Shown here: positions 1 through 8,299 of the stretch, piece after piece
Numbering within the stretch: position 1 is the stretch's first letter
Layout: every line of letters begins with the position of its first letter
Source: Gemmatimonadota bacterium
GTDB lineage: Bacteria; Gemmatimonadota; Gemmatimonadetes; Longimicrobiales; Gaopeijiaceae
Direction: 5' to 3'
NCBI GenBank assembly: GCA_029879725.1
Contig: JAOUPR010000042.1
Location: 1-33,419, forward strand
Length of the DNA: 33,419 bases
Translations under genes and position numbers: made by a program
Notes under the pieces: generated by a model
Seen by the model: only the letters and a program-made list of their open reading frames with translations
What the model was told of the DNA's origin: nothing
Database searches by the model: none

Positions 1-252
1 CGCCGGGATGAAGGCTCGGCCGGACGAGCCGGTGGGATGCATCAGGACCAGGACCGGCACGTCCACCGGTGAGAGCCCGAGGGGCGCATAGTAAGCGCCG
101 GAGCGCCCGGCCGCGTTCGAGACCCCCACGTCGTGGATCGGGGCCGACTCGGACCCGGCGGCATCGAGCTGCGATCCGTCGGGGCCATCGGCCCGCAGGT
201 AGAGGGCGGCGCCGATCGCCACCGCGGCGATCAGGAGTAGTCTTCCGTTCAT
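1..252 (-). CDS. Alpha/beta hydrolase, membrane-anchored or secreted (5' part only)
   Basis: Reading leftwards from an ATG at 252, the frame stays open for 84 codons and runs off the window edge, so only the N-terminus is present. It begins with a hydrophobic signal or anchor segment (residues 4-19) and a short polar linker. A stretch then reads like the first strands of an alpha/beta hydrolase, ending in VLVLMHPTGSSGRAF at about residues 68-82. The His-Pro-x-Gly-x-x-Gly pattern after a hydrophobic strand is the usual oxyanion-hole region of dienelactone-hydrolase or depolymerase-like enzymes. The catalytic Ser, Asp and His would lie outside the window, so the substrate cannot be guessed. The gene diverges from the PadR operon, with about 270 bases between the starts. 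A purine-rich GAAGG directly abuts the ATG, so the start is plausible but not certain. Confidence 0.55.
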   Translation of the reverse strand, partial: MNGRLLLIAAVAIGAALYLRADGPDGSQLDAAGSESAPIHDVGVSNAAGRSGAYYAPLGLSPVDVPVLVLMHPTGSSGRAFIPA

Positions 253-430
253 CCTTCACGTCCCCGGGGATGGTGGAGGGTGGGAGTCGCTGTGGGGCTC
301 CCACCTGATGCGCGGCGGACCACCCCGAGGCTCGTCCCCGCGGGGGCGCCTCCGGGCAGGGATGCCACGGTCGCAACGTACGCCGCAGCCCCTCCGTCCG
401 ACAGCCGTGTGACCTTCCGGAAGATTTCCC

Positions 431-459
431 TTGCACATACTGTCGGTGGTCGATATATA
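431..459 (+). promoter_or_regulatory. Sigma-70-like promoter of the padR operon
   Basis: TTGCAC (431-436) and TATATA (454-459) are separated by exactly 17 bases, a good vegetative-type promoter in otherwise GC-rich DNA. It lies about 60 bases upstream of the GTG start of the PadR gene. Confidence 0.6.
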
Positions 460-472
460 GAGTCACGATATA
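454..472 (+). promoter_or_regulatory. Probable PadR operator overlapping the -10 box
   Basis: The 19 bases TATATAGAGTCACGATATA form an imperfect palindrome (14 of 19 positions match the reverse complement) with TATAT/ATATA outer arms. It covers the -10 element of the padR promoter. PadR dimers commonly bind AT-rich palindromes in their own promoters, so autorepression is the natural reading. That binding is inferred, not shown. Confidence 0.55.
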
Positions 473-520
473 ACAACCGTCGAGGTATCGACGTCACCGA
501 CCACCTGGAGGAATTGCGAC

Positions 521-874
521 GTGCCCGAAGACGATTTCGACATCCAGGGGTTCGCCCGTGACATCAACGAGCTGCTGATCCTCTCCGCGCTACGTTCCGA
601 ACCGAAGCACGGATATCAGATCGTCCTCGACATCGAGAACGAGAGCAACGGTCTGTTCCGCTTTCGCCACGGCACGCTCTATCCCATCCTGCACCGGCTG
701 GAGAAGGAAGGGCTGATCCGCGGGACGTGGTCGAAGGACGTGGGGCGAAAGAAGAAGGTGTACTCCCTGACGGGAAAAGGGCGGAGACACCTTTCCGGAG
801 AGACCGGCCGTGTCGAGGACGTGGTGTCCCGACTCGTGCGAGTGCTCCGTGGCCCCGACCAGGCGCCCGCATGA
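521..874 (+). CDS. PadR family transcriptional repressor
   Basis: The 117-residue product is a PadR-type winged-helix protein. It has the family's typical LLILSAL helix, the HGYQI motif, the GTLYPILHRLEKEGLI recognition helix (about residues 51-66) and a basic wing ending in YSLTGKGRRHL. The length fits the short PadR class that has only a small C-terminal dimerisation helix. Translation starts at GTG (521), seven bases after a strong GGAGGAA site (507-513). The stop overlaps the next start (ATGA at 871-874), so the partner is translationally coupled. An AT-rich palindrome over the promoter suggests autoregulation. PadR proteins respond to varied ligands or stresses, and nothing here identifies the signal. 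Confidence 0.93.
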   Translation: MPEDDFDIQGFARDINELLILSALRSEPKHGYQIVLDIENESNGLFRFRHGTLYPILHRLEKEGLIRGTWSKDVGRKKKVYSLTGKGRRHLSGETGRVEDVVSRLVRVLRGPDQAPA

Positions 875-1671
875 ACTCCGGTCCGGTGAGGGTGTTTCTT
901 CCCGTCATCCGACGGCTCGAGGGAGCTCTGACCGTCCCGATCCCGAGCCGGGTGCGGATCCTCCGTGAGCTCGAGGACGATCTGGAGGCGCTGCGTGCTC
1001 GGCTGGAGGCCGAGGGTGTGGCGCCGCCGGAGGCGGTGAGAAGGGCGTTGGAGGCGCTCGCTCCGGACGCGGCTTCATTGAGCCGATTGGCCGATCTCCA
1101 CACCACACGCTACCACCGCTCCACCCGCCGTCTGGGGAGCGATCGACTGAAGCTCCTCGAACGATCCGCTCTCGCGGTGGCCACGGCATCGGTGTTGGTG
1201 GTCGAGACCACGATTCTGGTGCGGGGCGATCTCCTCCGGCACGCGAGCCCGTTTCTCTGGTTGGTCGTGGCCTGTGGATCGGTGCTCTTCGCGCTGGTGG
1301 GAGCCAAGGTGTTCGAGCTCTGGATCAAGGGGGACCACCGGAGGCCGGAGCGCGGCATCGGGACGATTCTCTGGTTGGCGGGGCTCACCCTGGTCGCGGG
1401 GTTCGGGGGAGTCATGGTGGATCTCATTCGCATGGCCGGAATCCTGGAGCGGTCTCCGGAGCTCGCCACGACGTTGGTTCCCGTCTGGTTGGTGCGCGAC
1501 TGTACCCTCCTCTCGGTTTCCATTCTTCTGGCCGGAGCAGGATGCCTCGGCTGGATGGTGCTCACCCAGTGGTTGTCTCTCGTGTCGGAAGACCGACTCG
1601 AATTCCTCGACCTCGGTGGACACTTCACTTCCCCTTCAAGGAGGCATCATCATGAGCGTGCTCTGGCATGA
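871..1671 (+). CDS. PadR-coupled membrane protein with cytosolic helical prefix domain
   Basis: The 266-residue product has an N-terminal soluble part of about 95 residues. This part contains a charged helical segment (residues 25-65) with the LRELEDDLEALRARLEAEG pattern seen in HAAS or permease-prefix domains that partner PadR repressors. About four hydrophobic segments follow (near residues 99-116, 126-147, 163-185 and 212-235). The start is the ATG at 871 that overlaps the padR stop; an upstream in-frame start would lie inside padR. The gene also overlaps the next one by 20 bases. Domain assignment rests on pattern and context. A role in sensing membrane state or in holding PadR at the membrane is inference. 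Confidence 0.7.
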   Translation: MNSGPVRVFLPVIRRLEGALTVPIPSRVRILRELEDDLEALRARLEAEGVAPPEAVRRALEALAPDAASLSRLADLHTTRYHRSTRRLGSDRLKLLERSALAVATASVLVVETTILVRGDLLRHASPFLWLVVACGSVLFALVGAKVFELWIKGDHRRPERGIGTILWLAGLTLVAGFGGVMVDLIRMAGILERSPELATTLVPVWLVRDCTLLSVSILLAGAGCLGWMVLTQWLSLVSEDRLEFLDLGGHFTSPSRRHHHERALA

Positions 1672-2053
1672 ACTCGGATTCATCCGTTGGCCGCTGGCGT
1701 TTTCCGTACTGGCGGTGGGTGCCCTCACCCTCTGGTCGGCGCTCCGCCTGTTTCGGCCCTCCGCGGTGGCGGATCTGCGGACCAAGGCGTGGCTGGACGC
1801 CATCCTGTTCTGGGGAGGCTTCGCGCTGATCAGCGGCGTGTTGGGGACGCTGGTGGGGATCATCATCGCCTCCCAGGCCATCGAGGCGGCCGGCGCGGTG
1901 TCGACCAGCCTCGTCTGGGGCGGGATCAAGATCGCTCTGGTGAGTTCCGCCATGGGGGCGCTGACCCTCGCCATGGCGGCTCTGTGCTGGTTCGTGCTGC
2001 AGCTCCGGTGGAGGCTCCTGGTCGCGGGCGAAGCGGAGGCCCTCGCCGGATGA
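1652..2053 (+). CDS. MotA/TolQ/ExbB-like small integral membrane protein
   Basis: The 133-residue product has three hydrophobic segments (about residues 10-28, 48-70 and 85-110). The middle stretch, around LGTLVGIIIASQAIEAAG and WGGIKIALVSSAMGALTLA, matches the conserved core of MotA/TolQ/ExbB channel subunits (GLLGTVxGI and GIxxAL). The protein is shorter than true ExbB or TolQ, and no ExbD or TolR partner is nearby, so proton-channel activity is unproven. The start is the ATG at 1652 behind AAGGAGG (1638-1644), which lies inside the end of the preceding gene. The three genes from padR on therefore form one tightly coupled operon. Confidence 0.65.
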   Translation: MSVLWHELGFIRWPLAFSVLAVGALTLWSALRLFRPSAVADLRTKAWLDAILFWGGFALISGVLGTLVGIIIASQAIEAAGAVSTSLVWGGIKIALVSSAMGALTLAMAALCWFVLQLRWRLLVAGEAEALAG

Positions 2054-2131
2054 GGGGCGGGCAGGGCCATCGCGGGCGGGCTGCCGCGGAGTACGGGTAG
2101 AGCCTCCCGTTCGGGTCGGGAAGCGACTTCG

Positions 2132-2162
2132 GGGAGCGCCTCGGCATCCGCCGGGCGCTCCC
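2132..2162 (+). terminator. Hairpin after the padR operon
   Basis: GGGAGCGCC (2132-2140) pairs perfectly with GGCGCTCCC (2154-2162) around a 13-base loop and is followed by TGTGTTT. It lies between the padR operon and the transporter gene. The T-run is poor, so this is a probable rather than a textbook terminator. Confidence 0.45.
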
Positions 2163-2173
2163 TGTGTTTCCCC

Positions 2174-3547
2174 ATGGACACCCCGGACCCATGCGGTGAT
2201 CTTCCGCCAAGCCCCGAGCTCCCCGACACCCCACGCGCCGTGCGCCGGACTCAAAGATCCATCCTCCTCTTCTGGGGACCGTTGGCGGCCACGTGGCTCA
2301 TGATGGCCACCGAGGGTCCCTTCCTGGCGGCGATCATCGCCCGTCTCGCCGACCCCAAGTTCAACCTGGCCGCGCACGGGGTCGCCTTCGCCTTCGCGAT
2401 CCTCATCGAGGCTCCGGTGATCATGATCATGAGCGCGTCCACGGCGCTGGTGGAGGATCGGCGGAGTTACCTCCGACTCCGGAATTTCTCCAACGCCTTG
2501 AACCTGGGCGCGACGGTTCTTCTCCTGGTCTTCCTCGTGCCGTCCGTGTACGACGGGGTCATGCTGGGTCTCATCGGCCTCCCCGTCGAGGTGGCAGAGC
2601 TCACCCATGGGGCGCTGTGGCTCTTCCTCCCCTGGCCGGCGGCCATCGGGTACCGGCGTTTCCTGCACGGGGTGCTCATCCGGTCGGGGAGGACGCGGCT
2701 GGTGGCCTTCGGGACGGGGATCCGCCTCACCGCCATGGCCACGGGCGCCTTCGTGGGTGCCGCCGTGCTGGAATTTCCCGGTGCGTGGGTGGGTGCCCTG
2801 GCTCTGGCCACCGGAGTGTGCGCCGAGGCCGTGACGGCGCGGTGGATGGCGCGGGAGACGGTGCGTGAGATCCTGGCGGTGGAGCCCGTCGAGGGTGCCA
2901 CCGACGACGAGGGGCTCAGCTATGGGGCCATCGCCCGCTTCTACTATCCCCTCGCGTTGACGTCACTGATCGGCCTCACGGTGCAGCCCATGCTGACCTT
3001 CTTCATGGGACGGTCGATGGCGCCCATCGAGTCGTTGGCCGTCTTCCCGGTCGTGCACGCGCTCTCCTTCATCTTCCGCTCGTTCGGGCTGGCGTTCCAG
3101 GACGCCGCCATCGCCCTCATGGGGAAGAAGCACGAGCATCAGCCGGAGCTGTCCCGCTTCGCCCTCGGTTTGGGGTTGGCCACATCCGCCGGCCTCGGGG
3201 TGGTGGCGTTCACGCCCATGGCGGGGGTCTGGTTCGAGACCATCTCCGGGCTGACGCCGGACCTCACGGCGTATGCCCTCCTGCCGGCGCGCATCCTCTT
3301 CCCCTTCCCGGCGCTCGCCGTCCTCCTCTCCTTCCAGAGAGCGATCCTGGTGAAAGCGCACCGGACCCGCCCCATCACCGTGGCCACGGGGATCGAGGTG
3401 GGCGTGGTCGCGCTGTTGTTCACCACCCTGGGCTGGGGACTGGATCTGGTGGGTGTCACGGCGGCCTTCACGGCGTTCCTGGGAGGGCGGCTGGCGGGGA
3501 ACCTCTATCTGATCCCGAAGTGTGCGCAGGTGGTGCGCGGGTCCTGA
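2174..3547 (+). CDS. MOP-superfamily membrane transporter (MATE/ANKH-like)
   Basis: The 457-residue product is highly hydrophobic, with about twelve predicted membrane segments in two similar halves. A loop at about residues 235-255 is charged, and the second half begins around ARFYYPLALTSLIGLTVQP. The size and two-bundle organisation fit the MOP superfamily (MATE, MurJ, flippases). The runs around the second-half start and the FFMGRS region read more like the progressive-ankylosis (ANKH) branch than NorM, but this is a reading by eye. Substrate and ion coupling are unknown. The start is uncertain: no good ribosome site precedes ATG 2174, and GTG 2240 is an alternative. It stands alone between two hairpins. 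Confidence 0.6.
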   Translation: MDTPDPCGDLPPSPELPDTPRAVRRTQRSILLFWGPLAATWLMMATEGPFLAAIIARLADPKFNLAAHGVAFAFAILIEAPVIMIMSASTALVEDRRSYLRLRNFSNALNLGATVLLLVFLVPSVYDGVMLGLIGLPVEVAELTHGALWLFLPWPAAIGYRRFLHGVLIRSGRTRLVAFGTGIRLTAMATGAFVGAAVLEFPGAWVGALALATGVCAEAVTARWMARETVREILAVEPVEGATDDEGLSYGAIARFYYPLALTSLIGLTVQPMLTFFMGRSMAPIESLAVFPVVHALSFIFRSFGLAFQDAAIALMGKKHEHQPELSRFALGLGLATSAGLGVVAFTPMAGVWFETISGLTPDLTAYALLPARILFPFPALAVLLSFQRAILVKAHRTRPITVATGIEVGVVALLFTTLGWGLDLVGVTAAFTAFLGGRLAGNLYLIPKCAQVVRGS

Positions 3548-3553
3548 TCCATT

Positions 3554-3572
3554 GACCCCCGGTCCCGGGGTC
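3554..3572 (+). terminator. Possible short terminator hairpin
   Basis: GACCCC (3554-3559) pairs with GGGGTC (3567-3572) around a 7-base loop just after the transporter stop. There is no T-run, so support is weak. Confidence 0.3.
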
Positions 3573-3616
3573 CGTAGCCTGCGGATCCCGATTCACACTA
3601 TGACGAGGTTGGAGTT

Positions 3617-6600
3617 ATGCGTCGCTTCATGACGCTGGCGGGCGCGGCGATCCTGGCATCCATGGTCGGATCACCGGCGCTCGACGCCCAGCAGATGGAT
3701 AGCACGGCCTTCCAGGCACTCACGTACAGGATGGTGGGCCCCTACCGGGGTGGCCGCTCCACGGCGGCGACCGGATTTCCCGACGATCCCGATCGCTGGA
3801 TCATGGGGACCACGGGCGGAGGGATGTGGCTCAGCACCGACAACGGCGGGTCGTGGGAGAACATCTCCGACGCGTACTTCGGCGGGTCCATCGGAGCGGT
3901 GAAGGTGGCCGACGCGGATCCCAACGTGATCTACGTCGGTACCGGATCGGTGGACATCCGCGGGAACACGTCGGCGGGGCACGGCGTCTGGAAGTCGTTG
4001 GACGGTGGGAAGAGCTGGCGCTTCATGGGCCTTCCCCAGGCGGGGCAGATCGGGCGGATCGAAGTGCATCCCCGGAACGCCGACCTGGTCTACGTGGCCG
4101 CTCTAGGCCACGCATTCGGGAAGAATCCCGAACGAGGGATCTTCCGGTCGCGTGACGGTGGCGAAAGCTGGGAGCACGTGCTGGCCCTGAACGATTCCAC
4201 CGGCGCGTCCGATCTCACCATGGACGTGCGCAACCCGCGCATCCTGTACGCGGGGATGTGGCGCGGCGAGCGCAAGCCGTGGGCGCTCATCTCCGGCGCG
4301 ACGGAGGGCGGGGTCTACCGCTCCACCGACGGTGGCGACTCGTGGGAGAAGCTCGGCGGCGGCCTTCCCGAAGGCGTGGTGGGGAAGGTCGGCGTGACGG
4401 TATCGCCGGCCGATCCCGAACGGGTGTGGGCCATCCTCGAGGCCGAGCCGGCCGGTGGCGTCTACCGCTCCGATGACGGTGGCGACACGTGGACGCGCAC
4501 GAACTCGGAGAACCGACTCCGGCAGCGCGCGTGGTACTACATGCACGTGCAGGCCGATCCGCGGGATCCGAACACCGTGTACGCGCTGAACACCAGCCTC
4601 TACCGCTCGGTGGACGGCGGGAAGACGTTCGACGCCATCCCCGTTCCCCACGGCGACGTCCATGACCTGTGGGTCCACCCCTCGGATCCCGACCGCATGA
4701 TCGTCGCCGACGACGGGGGCGGGCAGGTCACGGTCAACGGTGGCGCGACGTGGTCCACCTACTACAACCAGCCCACGGCCGAGCTCTACGACGTGGTGGT
4801 GGACAACGCCTTCCCCTATCGCCTCTACGGAGCCCAGCAGGACAACACCACGATCTCGGTGCCGGCGTGGAGCTCCGGAAACACGCTCTACCCCAAGGAG
4901 CACTGGCGGAACGTGGGCGGATGCGAGACGGGACCGGTGGCTCTCCATCCCGATCATCCGGAGATCGTGTACGCGGGGTGCTACGGCGGCGTGATCGATC
5001 GGTACGACCTGGAGAAGGACCAGGTCCGCAACATGAATATGTATCCCCAACTCCAACTCGGGATGGCGGGAGCGGATCTCACGCACCGCTTCCAGTGGGT
5101 GTCGCCCATCGTCGTCTCCATGCACGATCCCAACACCGTGTACCACGGGTCGCAGCACGTGAACCGGACCCGTGACGGGGGGCTCACCTGGGAAACGCTC
5201 AGTCCGGATCTCACCACGGACAACCCGGCCCACCAGGTACAGTCCGGAGGCCCCATCAACGCCGACGTGACGGGGGTGGAGATCTACAACGTGGTCTTCT
5301 CCATCGCCGAGTCACCCTTCACGCCCCGGGAGATCTGGGCAGGGTCGGATGACGGTCGCCTGCACATCTCGCGGGACGACGGAGCCACCTGGACGGAGAT
5401 CACGCCCCGGGGGATGCCGGCGCTGGGCACGGTGGACGAGATCGAGCTCAGTCGCCACGCGGAGGGTCGCGCCTATGTTGCCGTCCACGCATACCGGCTG
5501 GACGACTTCCGTCCGTACATCTTCCGGACCGATGACCACGGAGCCACCTGGCGCCTCCTCACCGACGGCCGGAACGGGATCCCGGCCGACCACCCGGTGC
5601 GCACGGTCCGCGAGGACCCGGAGCGGGAGGGTCTCCTCTTCGCCGGGACGGAGCGGGGTGTGTTCGTGTCCTTCGATGGGGGCGGGAGATGGCAGTCGTT
5701 CCGGCGCAACCTTCCCGTCACTCCGGTAACGGGGATGAAGGTGGCGCACGACGACCTGATCGTCTCCACCCAGGGGCGGTCCTTCTGGATCCTCGACGAC
5801 GTGACTCCTTTGCGGCAGCTCTCTGCCCAGGTGGTGGCGAGCGCGGGTCACGTCTTCACTCCCCGCGACGCCTATCGCGTGAACAACGCCGGGTCGGGCG
5901 GTGGTCTGGCGGAGCTCTCGCCGGAGGCCGCGCCCCAGGGGGCGCTCCTGCACTTCTGGGTGAAGGAGGTCCCGGAAGGCGAGGTACGGATCGACGTGGT
6001 GGACGCGCGCGGAGAGGTGGTCCGGACCTTCTCCTCCGACTCGACCGCCTCGGAGGAGGCGCGGACGCCCCGGATGCGCCTGCACGCAGGACAGAATCGT
6101 GTGACGTGGGACCTCACCTACCCGGGCCCGGAGACTCCGGAGAGCGCGGTCATCTGGGGGTATACCGGGGGCGTCAAGGCGCCTCCGGGGGAGTACCGGG
6201 TGCGCCTGGCCCTGGTGGGCGAGCAGGTGGGGGAGGCTTCCTTCCGGCTCCTGGCCGATCCGCGGATCCCCGAGGTGACGCAGGCCGACTACGACGAGCA
6301 GTTCCGGGTGGCCACGGAGGTGCGCGATTCCATCACCGTGGTGACCCGGGCCATCGAAGCTCTCTCCGCCATCGGGGACCAGGTGGAGGCCGTCATGGAG
6401 AAGGCGCAGGCGGCGGGTCAGGCCGACGTGCTGGAGGCGCTGGCGGACACGCTCACCACCAAGTCCACCGGCGTCCACGAGGAGCTTCAGCAGACGAAGA
6501 ACCGGTCGGGCCAGGATCCCATCCGGTTCCCGCCGCGCCTCGATAACCAGTGGGTGGAGCTGTACAACTACATCACGGGGGTGGACGGGTACATCTCCGG

Positions 6601-6787
6601 CGGGCCGGAAGGGCGCCCCACGGAGGGGGCGTACCGGCGGCTCGGTGACCTGAACTCCGACTGGGCCGAGGTGCGCGCCCGTTACCAGGCCATCCTCCAG
6701 AACGAGCTGCAGCGGTTCAACGAGTTGGTGGAGCGGTTGGGGCTTCCCGCCGTGGTGTTGTCGGATCGGCCCAGGATCGTGTCGTAG
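3617..6787 (+). CDS. Secreted VPS10/sortilin-type Asp-box beta-propeller protein
   Basis: The 1056-residue product starts with a Sec signal peptide (about residues 1-24, ending ALDAQ). It then carries about eleven Asp-box (BNR) motifs of the form S-x-D-x-G-x-x-W, for example STDNGGSW, SLDGGKSW, SRDGGESW, SDDGGDTW and SRDDGATW, spread over residues 70-690. These build one or two beta-propellers as in sortilin/VPS10 and BNR glycosidase-like proteins. A beta-sandwich-like region follows (about 760-880), then a helical C-terminus. Proteins of this length and order are common in Gemmatimonadota and Bacteroidota and are often labelled glycosyl hydrolase or sortilin-like, but their activity is not established. 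The ATG at 3617 has GAGG eight bases upstream, and hairpins on both sides suggest a single-gene unit. Confidence 0.85.
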   Translation: MRRFMTLAGAAILASMVGSPALDAQQMDSTAFQALTYRMVGPYRGGRSTAATGFPDDPDRWIMGTTGGGMWLSTDNGGSWENISDAYFGGSIGAVKVADADPNVIYVGTGSVDIRGNTSAGHGVWKSLDGGKSWRFMGLPQAGQIGRIEVHPRNADLVYVAALGHAFGKNPERGIFRSRDGGESWEHVLALNDSTGASDLTMDVRNPRILYAGMWRGERKPWALISGATEGGVYRSTDGGDSWEKLGGGLPEGVVGKVGVTVSPADPERVWAILEAEPAGGVYRSDDGGDTWTRTNSENRLRQRAWYYMHVQADPRDPNTVYALNTSLYRSVDGGKTFDAIPVPHGDVHDLWVHPSDPDRMIVADDGGGQVTVNGGATWSTYYNQPTAELYDVVVDNAFPYRLYGAQQDNTTISVPAWSSGNTLYPKEHWRNVGGCETGPVALHPDHPEIVYAGCYGGVIDRYDLEKDQVRNMNMYPQLQLGMAGADLTHRFQWVSPIVVSMHDPNTVYHGSQHVNRTRDGGLTWETLSPDLTTDNPAHQVQSGGPINADVTGVEIYNVVFSIAESPFTPREIWAGSDDGRLHISRDDGATWTEITPRGMPALGTVDEIELSRHAEGRAYVAVHAYRLDDFRPYIFRTDDHGATWRLLTDGRNGIPADHPVRTVREDPEREGLLFAGTERGVFVSFDGGGRWQSFRRNLPVTPVTGMKVAHDDLIVSTQGRSFWILDDVTPLRQLSAQVVASAGHVFTPRDAYRVNNAGSGGGLAELSPEAAPQGALLHFWVKEVPEGEVRIDVVDARGEVVRTFSSDSTASEEARTPRMRLHAGQNRVTWDLTYPGPETPESAVIWGYTGGVKAPPGEYRVRLALVGEQVGEASFRLLADPRIPEVTQADYDEQFRVATEVRDSITVVTRAIEALSAIGDQVEAVMEKAQAAGQADVLEALADTLTTKSTGVHEELQQTKNRSGQDPIRFPPRLDNQWVELYNYITGVDGYISGGPEGRPTEGAYRRLGDLNSDWAEVRARYQAILQNELQRFNELVERLGLPAVVLSDRPRIVS

Positions 6788-6814
6788 GGGGTCCGGCGGG
6801 ACCGCTGAACGTGG

Positions 6815-6845
6815 GTGGGGAGTGGGCTCGGCGCCTGCTCCCCAC
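6815..6845 (+). terminator. Terminator hairpin after the Asp-box protein gene
   Basis: GTGGGGAG (6815-6822) pairs with CTCCCCAC (6838-6845) around a 15-base loop and is followed by TTCATGTTT, 28 bases past the stop codon. This is a reasonable intrinsic terminator for a GC-rich genome. Confidence 0.55.
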
Positions 6846-6854
6846 TTCATGTTT

Positions 6855-6874
6855 CCGGGAGGGGAAACTCCCGG
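6855..6874 (+). terminator. Second hairpin, possible tandem terminator or leader stem
   Basis: CCGGGAG (6855-6861) and CTCCCGG (6868-6874) form a 7-bp stem with a GGGAAA loop, nine bases after the first hairpin. It could be a back-up terminator or part of the leader of the next gene. Confidence 0.4.
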
Positions 6875-6946
6875 TTGCGCGGGATGCGGGGGAGACGCGT
6901 TATTTGGTGTGACCCTCCTCCAGTCCGACCCCCCAGGGAGGTTTTC

Positions 6947-8221
6947 ATGTACGCCCCATCGGTGCCGAACCGGATCCGGTTCCTCCTTCTTTCGCTCCTT
7001 CTTCTGGTTCTCGGGCTTCCCACACAGGTCGCCGGGATTCCCGCCTTCGCTCGCAAGTACAAGGTGACGTGCGCGCTGTGCCACGCGCCCTTCCCCCGCC
7101 TCAACGCCTTCGGCGAGGAATTCGCGGGGAACGGGTTCGCGCTCGTCCGCGGCGAGCGACCGGTCGATACGCTCTGGGTGGGGGACGATATGTTGCGGCT
7201 CCAGCGGGACATCCCGCTGGCGATCCGGATGGACGCCTACATCATGGGGTTGTCCGAGTCCGGCGAAGGCGGCGTGCAGTCCGATCTCCAGACGCCCTGG
7301 GGGATCAAGCTTCTCTCGGGGGGCCAGATCACCGACGACATCTCCTACTACATGTACTTCTACATGAGCGAGCGGGGTGAGCTGGCGGGGCTGGAGGACG
7401 CCTACCTGCAGTTCAACGACGTCGCCGGGTCCGGTGTGGACCTGATCGCGGGTCAGTTCCAGGTCTCCGATCCCATGTTCAAGCGGGAACTTCGGCTGGA
7501 GTACGAGGACTACCAGGGATATCGGGTGCGTGTGGGAGACGTGAGGGCGGATCTCACCTACGACCGTGGACTCATGGCGATGACGTCGCCCTGGACGAAC
7601 GGTGACCTGGTGGTCCAGGTGGTGAACGGACGCGGGCTGAGCGAGGCCACGTCTTTCCGCACCTACGATCAGGACTCCTGGAAGAACGTCGCCGCACACT
7701 TCTCGCAGGACCTCGGCTTCGCCCGCCTGGGCGCCTTCGGATACGCCGGCAAGGAGAAGTCGGAGGGATTGGAGAGCACCATCCGCGTGATCGGCCCGGA
7801 CCTCACCGTGCCCCTGGGGCCGCGCCTGGAACTCAACGCCCAGTACCTGTACCGGAGAGACGGCAACCCGTTCTTCCTCACTACCTGTACCGACGCGGCC
7901 TTCCGTTGTGACACGGGAGCCGACGATCCGTTGGCCACGGAAGTGGACTCCTATCTCGGCGAGCTCGTCTGGTCTCCCCGGGGGGCCATGGGGAGGTGGT
8001 TCTTCACCGCTCTGTACAACCGGGTCGAGTCGGACCGGACCGTCTTCCGGCTTCGCCTGGGTGAAGAAGACGGTTCACCCGGCTACCTCGATGCCTACGA
8101 GACGATTTCGGTGGGGGCCCACTACTTCCAGGCTCGGAACGTCCGACTCACGGCCGAGGTGGCATGGGACCGGATCGTCGAGCGTGCCCGGTTCACCACG
8201 GGAGTAGTGACGGCGTTCTGA
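6947..8221 (+). CDS. Outer-membrane beta-barrel with N-terminal CxxCH haem site (Cyc2-like)
   Basis: The 424-residue product has a strong signal peptide (hydrophobic residues 12-24) and then IPAFARKYKVTCALCHAPFP, which places one c-type haem site, CALCH, at residues 42-46, followed by LNAFGEEF. The rest alternates polar and aromatic beta-strands ending in a C-terminal aromatic residue (TAF), as in a porin barrel. This order (PAFAR, then CxxCH, then LxxFG, then barrel) is that of fused cytochrome-porins such as Cyc2, which moves electrons across the outer membrane during iron oxidation. Related barrels with the same N-terminus have unknown roles, so iron oxidation is not claimed. The start at ATG 6947 is fixed by AGGGAGG (6935-6941); longer in-frame starts lack a site and a signal peptide. 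It is flanked by hairpins and stands alone. Confidence 0.7.
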   Translation: MYAPSVPNRIRFLLLSLLLLVLGLPTQVAGIPAFARKYKVTCALCHAPFPRLNAFGEEFAGNGFALVRGERPVDTLWVGDDMLRLQRDIPLAIRMDAYIMGLSESGEGGVQSDLQTPWGIKLLSGGQITDDISYYMYFYMSERGELAGLEDAYLQFNDVAGSGVDLIAGQFQVSDPMFKRELRLEYEDYQGYRVRVGDVRADLTYDRGLMAMTSPWTNGDLVVQVVNGRGLSEATSFRTYDQDSWKNVAAHFSQDLGFARLGAFGYAGKEKSEGLESTIRVIGPDLTVPLGPRLELNAQYLYRRDGNPFFLTTCTDAAFRCDTGADDPLATEVDSYLGELVWSPRGAMGRWFFTALYNRVESDRTVFRLRLGEEDGSPGYLDAYETISVGAHYFQARNVRLTAEVAWDRIVERARFTTGVVTAF

Positions 8222-8299
8222 TTCGGGGTGGGGGGGAGCAGGACGGGCAATTTCGTTCTATCTTTCTGCCTCCCGCTCCCCCCCTTCCCACCCGGCGGC

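Noticed and set aside
6815..6946. Upstream in-frame start for the Cyc2-like gene
   Set aside because: The extra 44 residues would cover two hairpins and bury the signal peptide; the ribosome site supports ATG 6947.
5312..7699. Long minus-strand open frame (795 codons) opposite the Asp-box and Cyc2-like genes
   Set aside because: It has Arg/His/Pro-rich low-complexity sequence typical of antisense frames in high-GC DNA, and it overlaps two well-supported genes.
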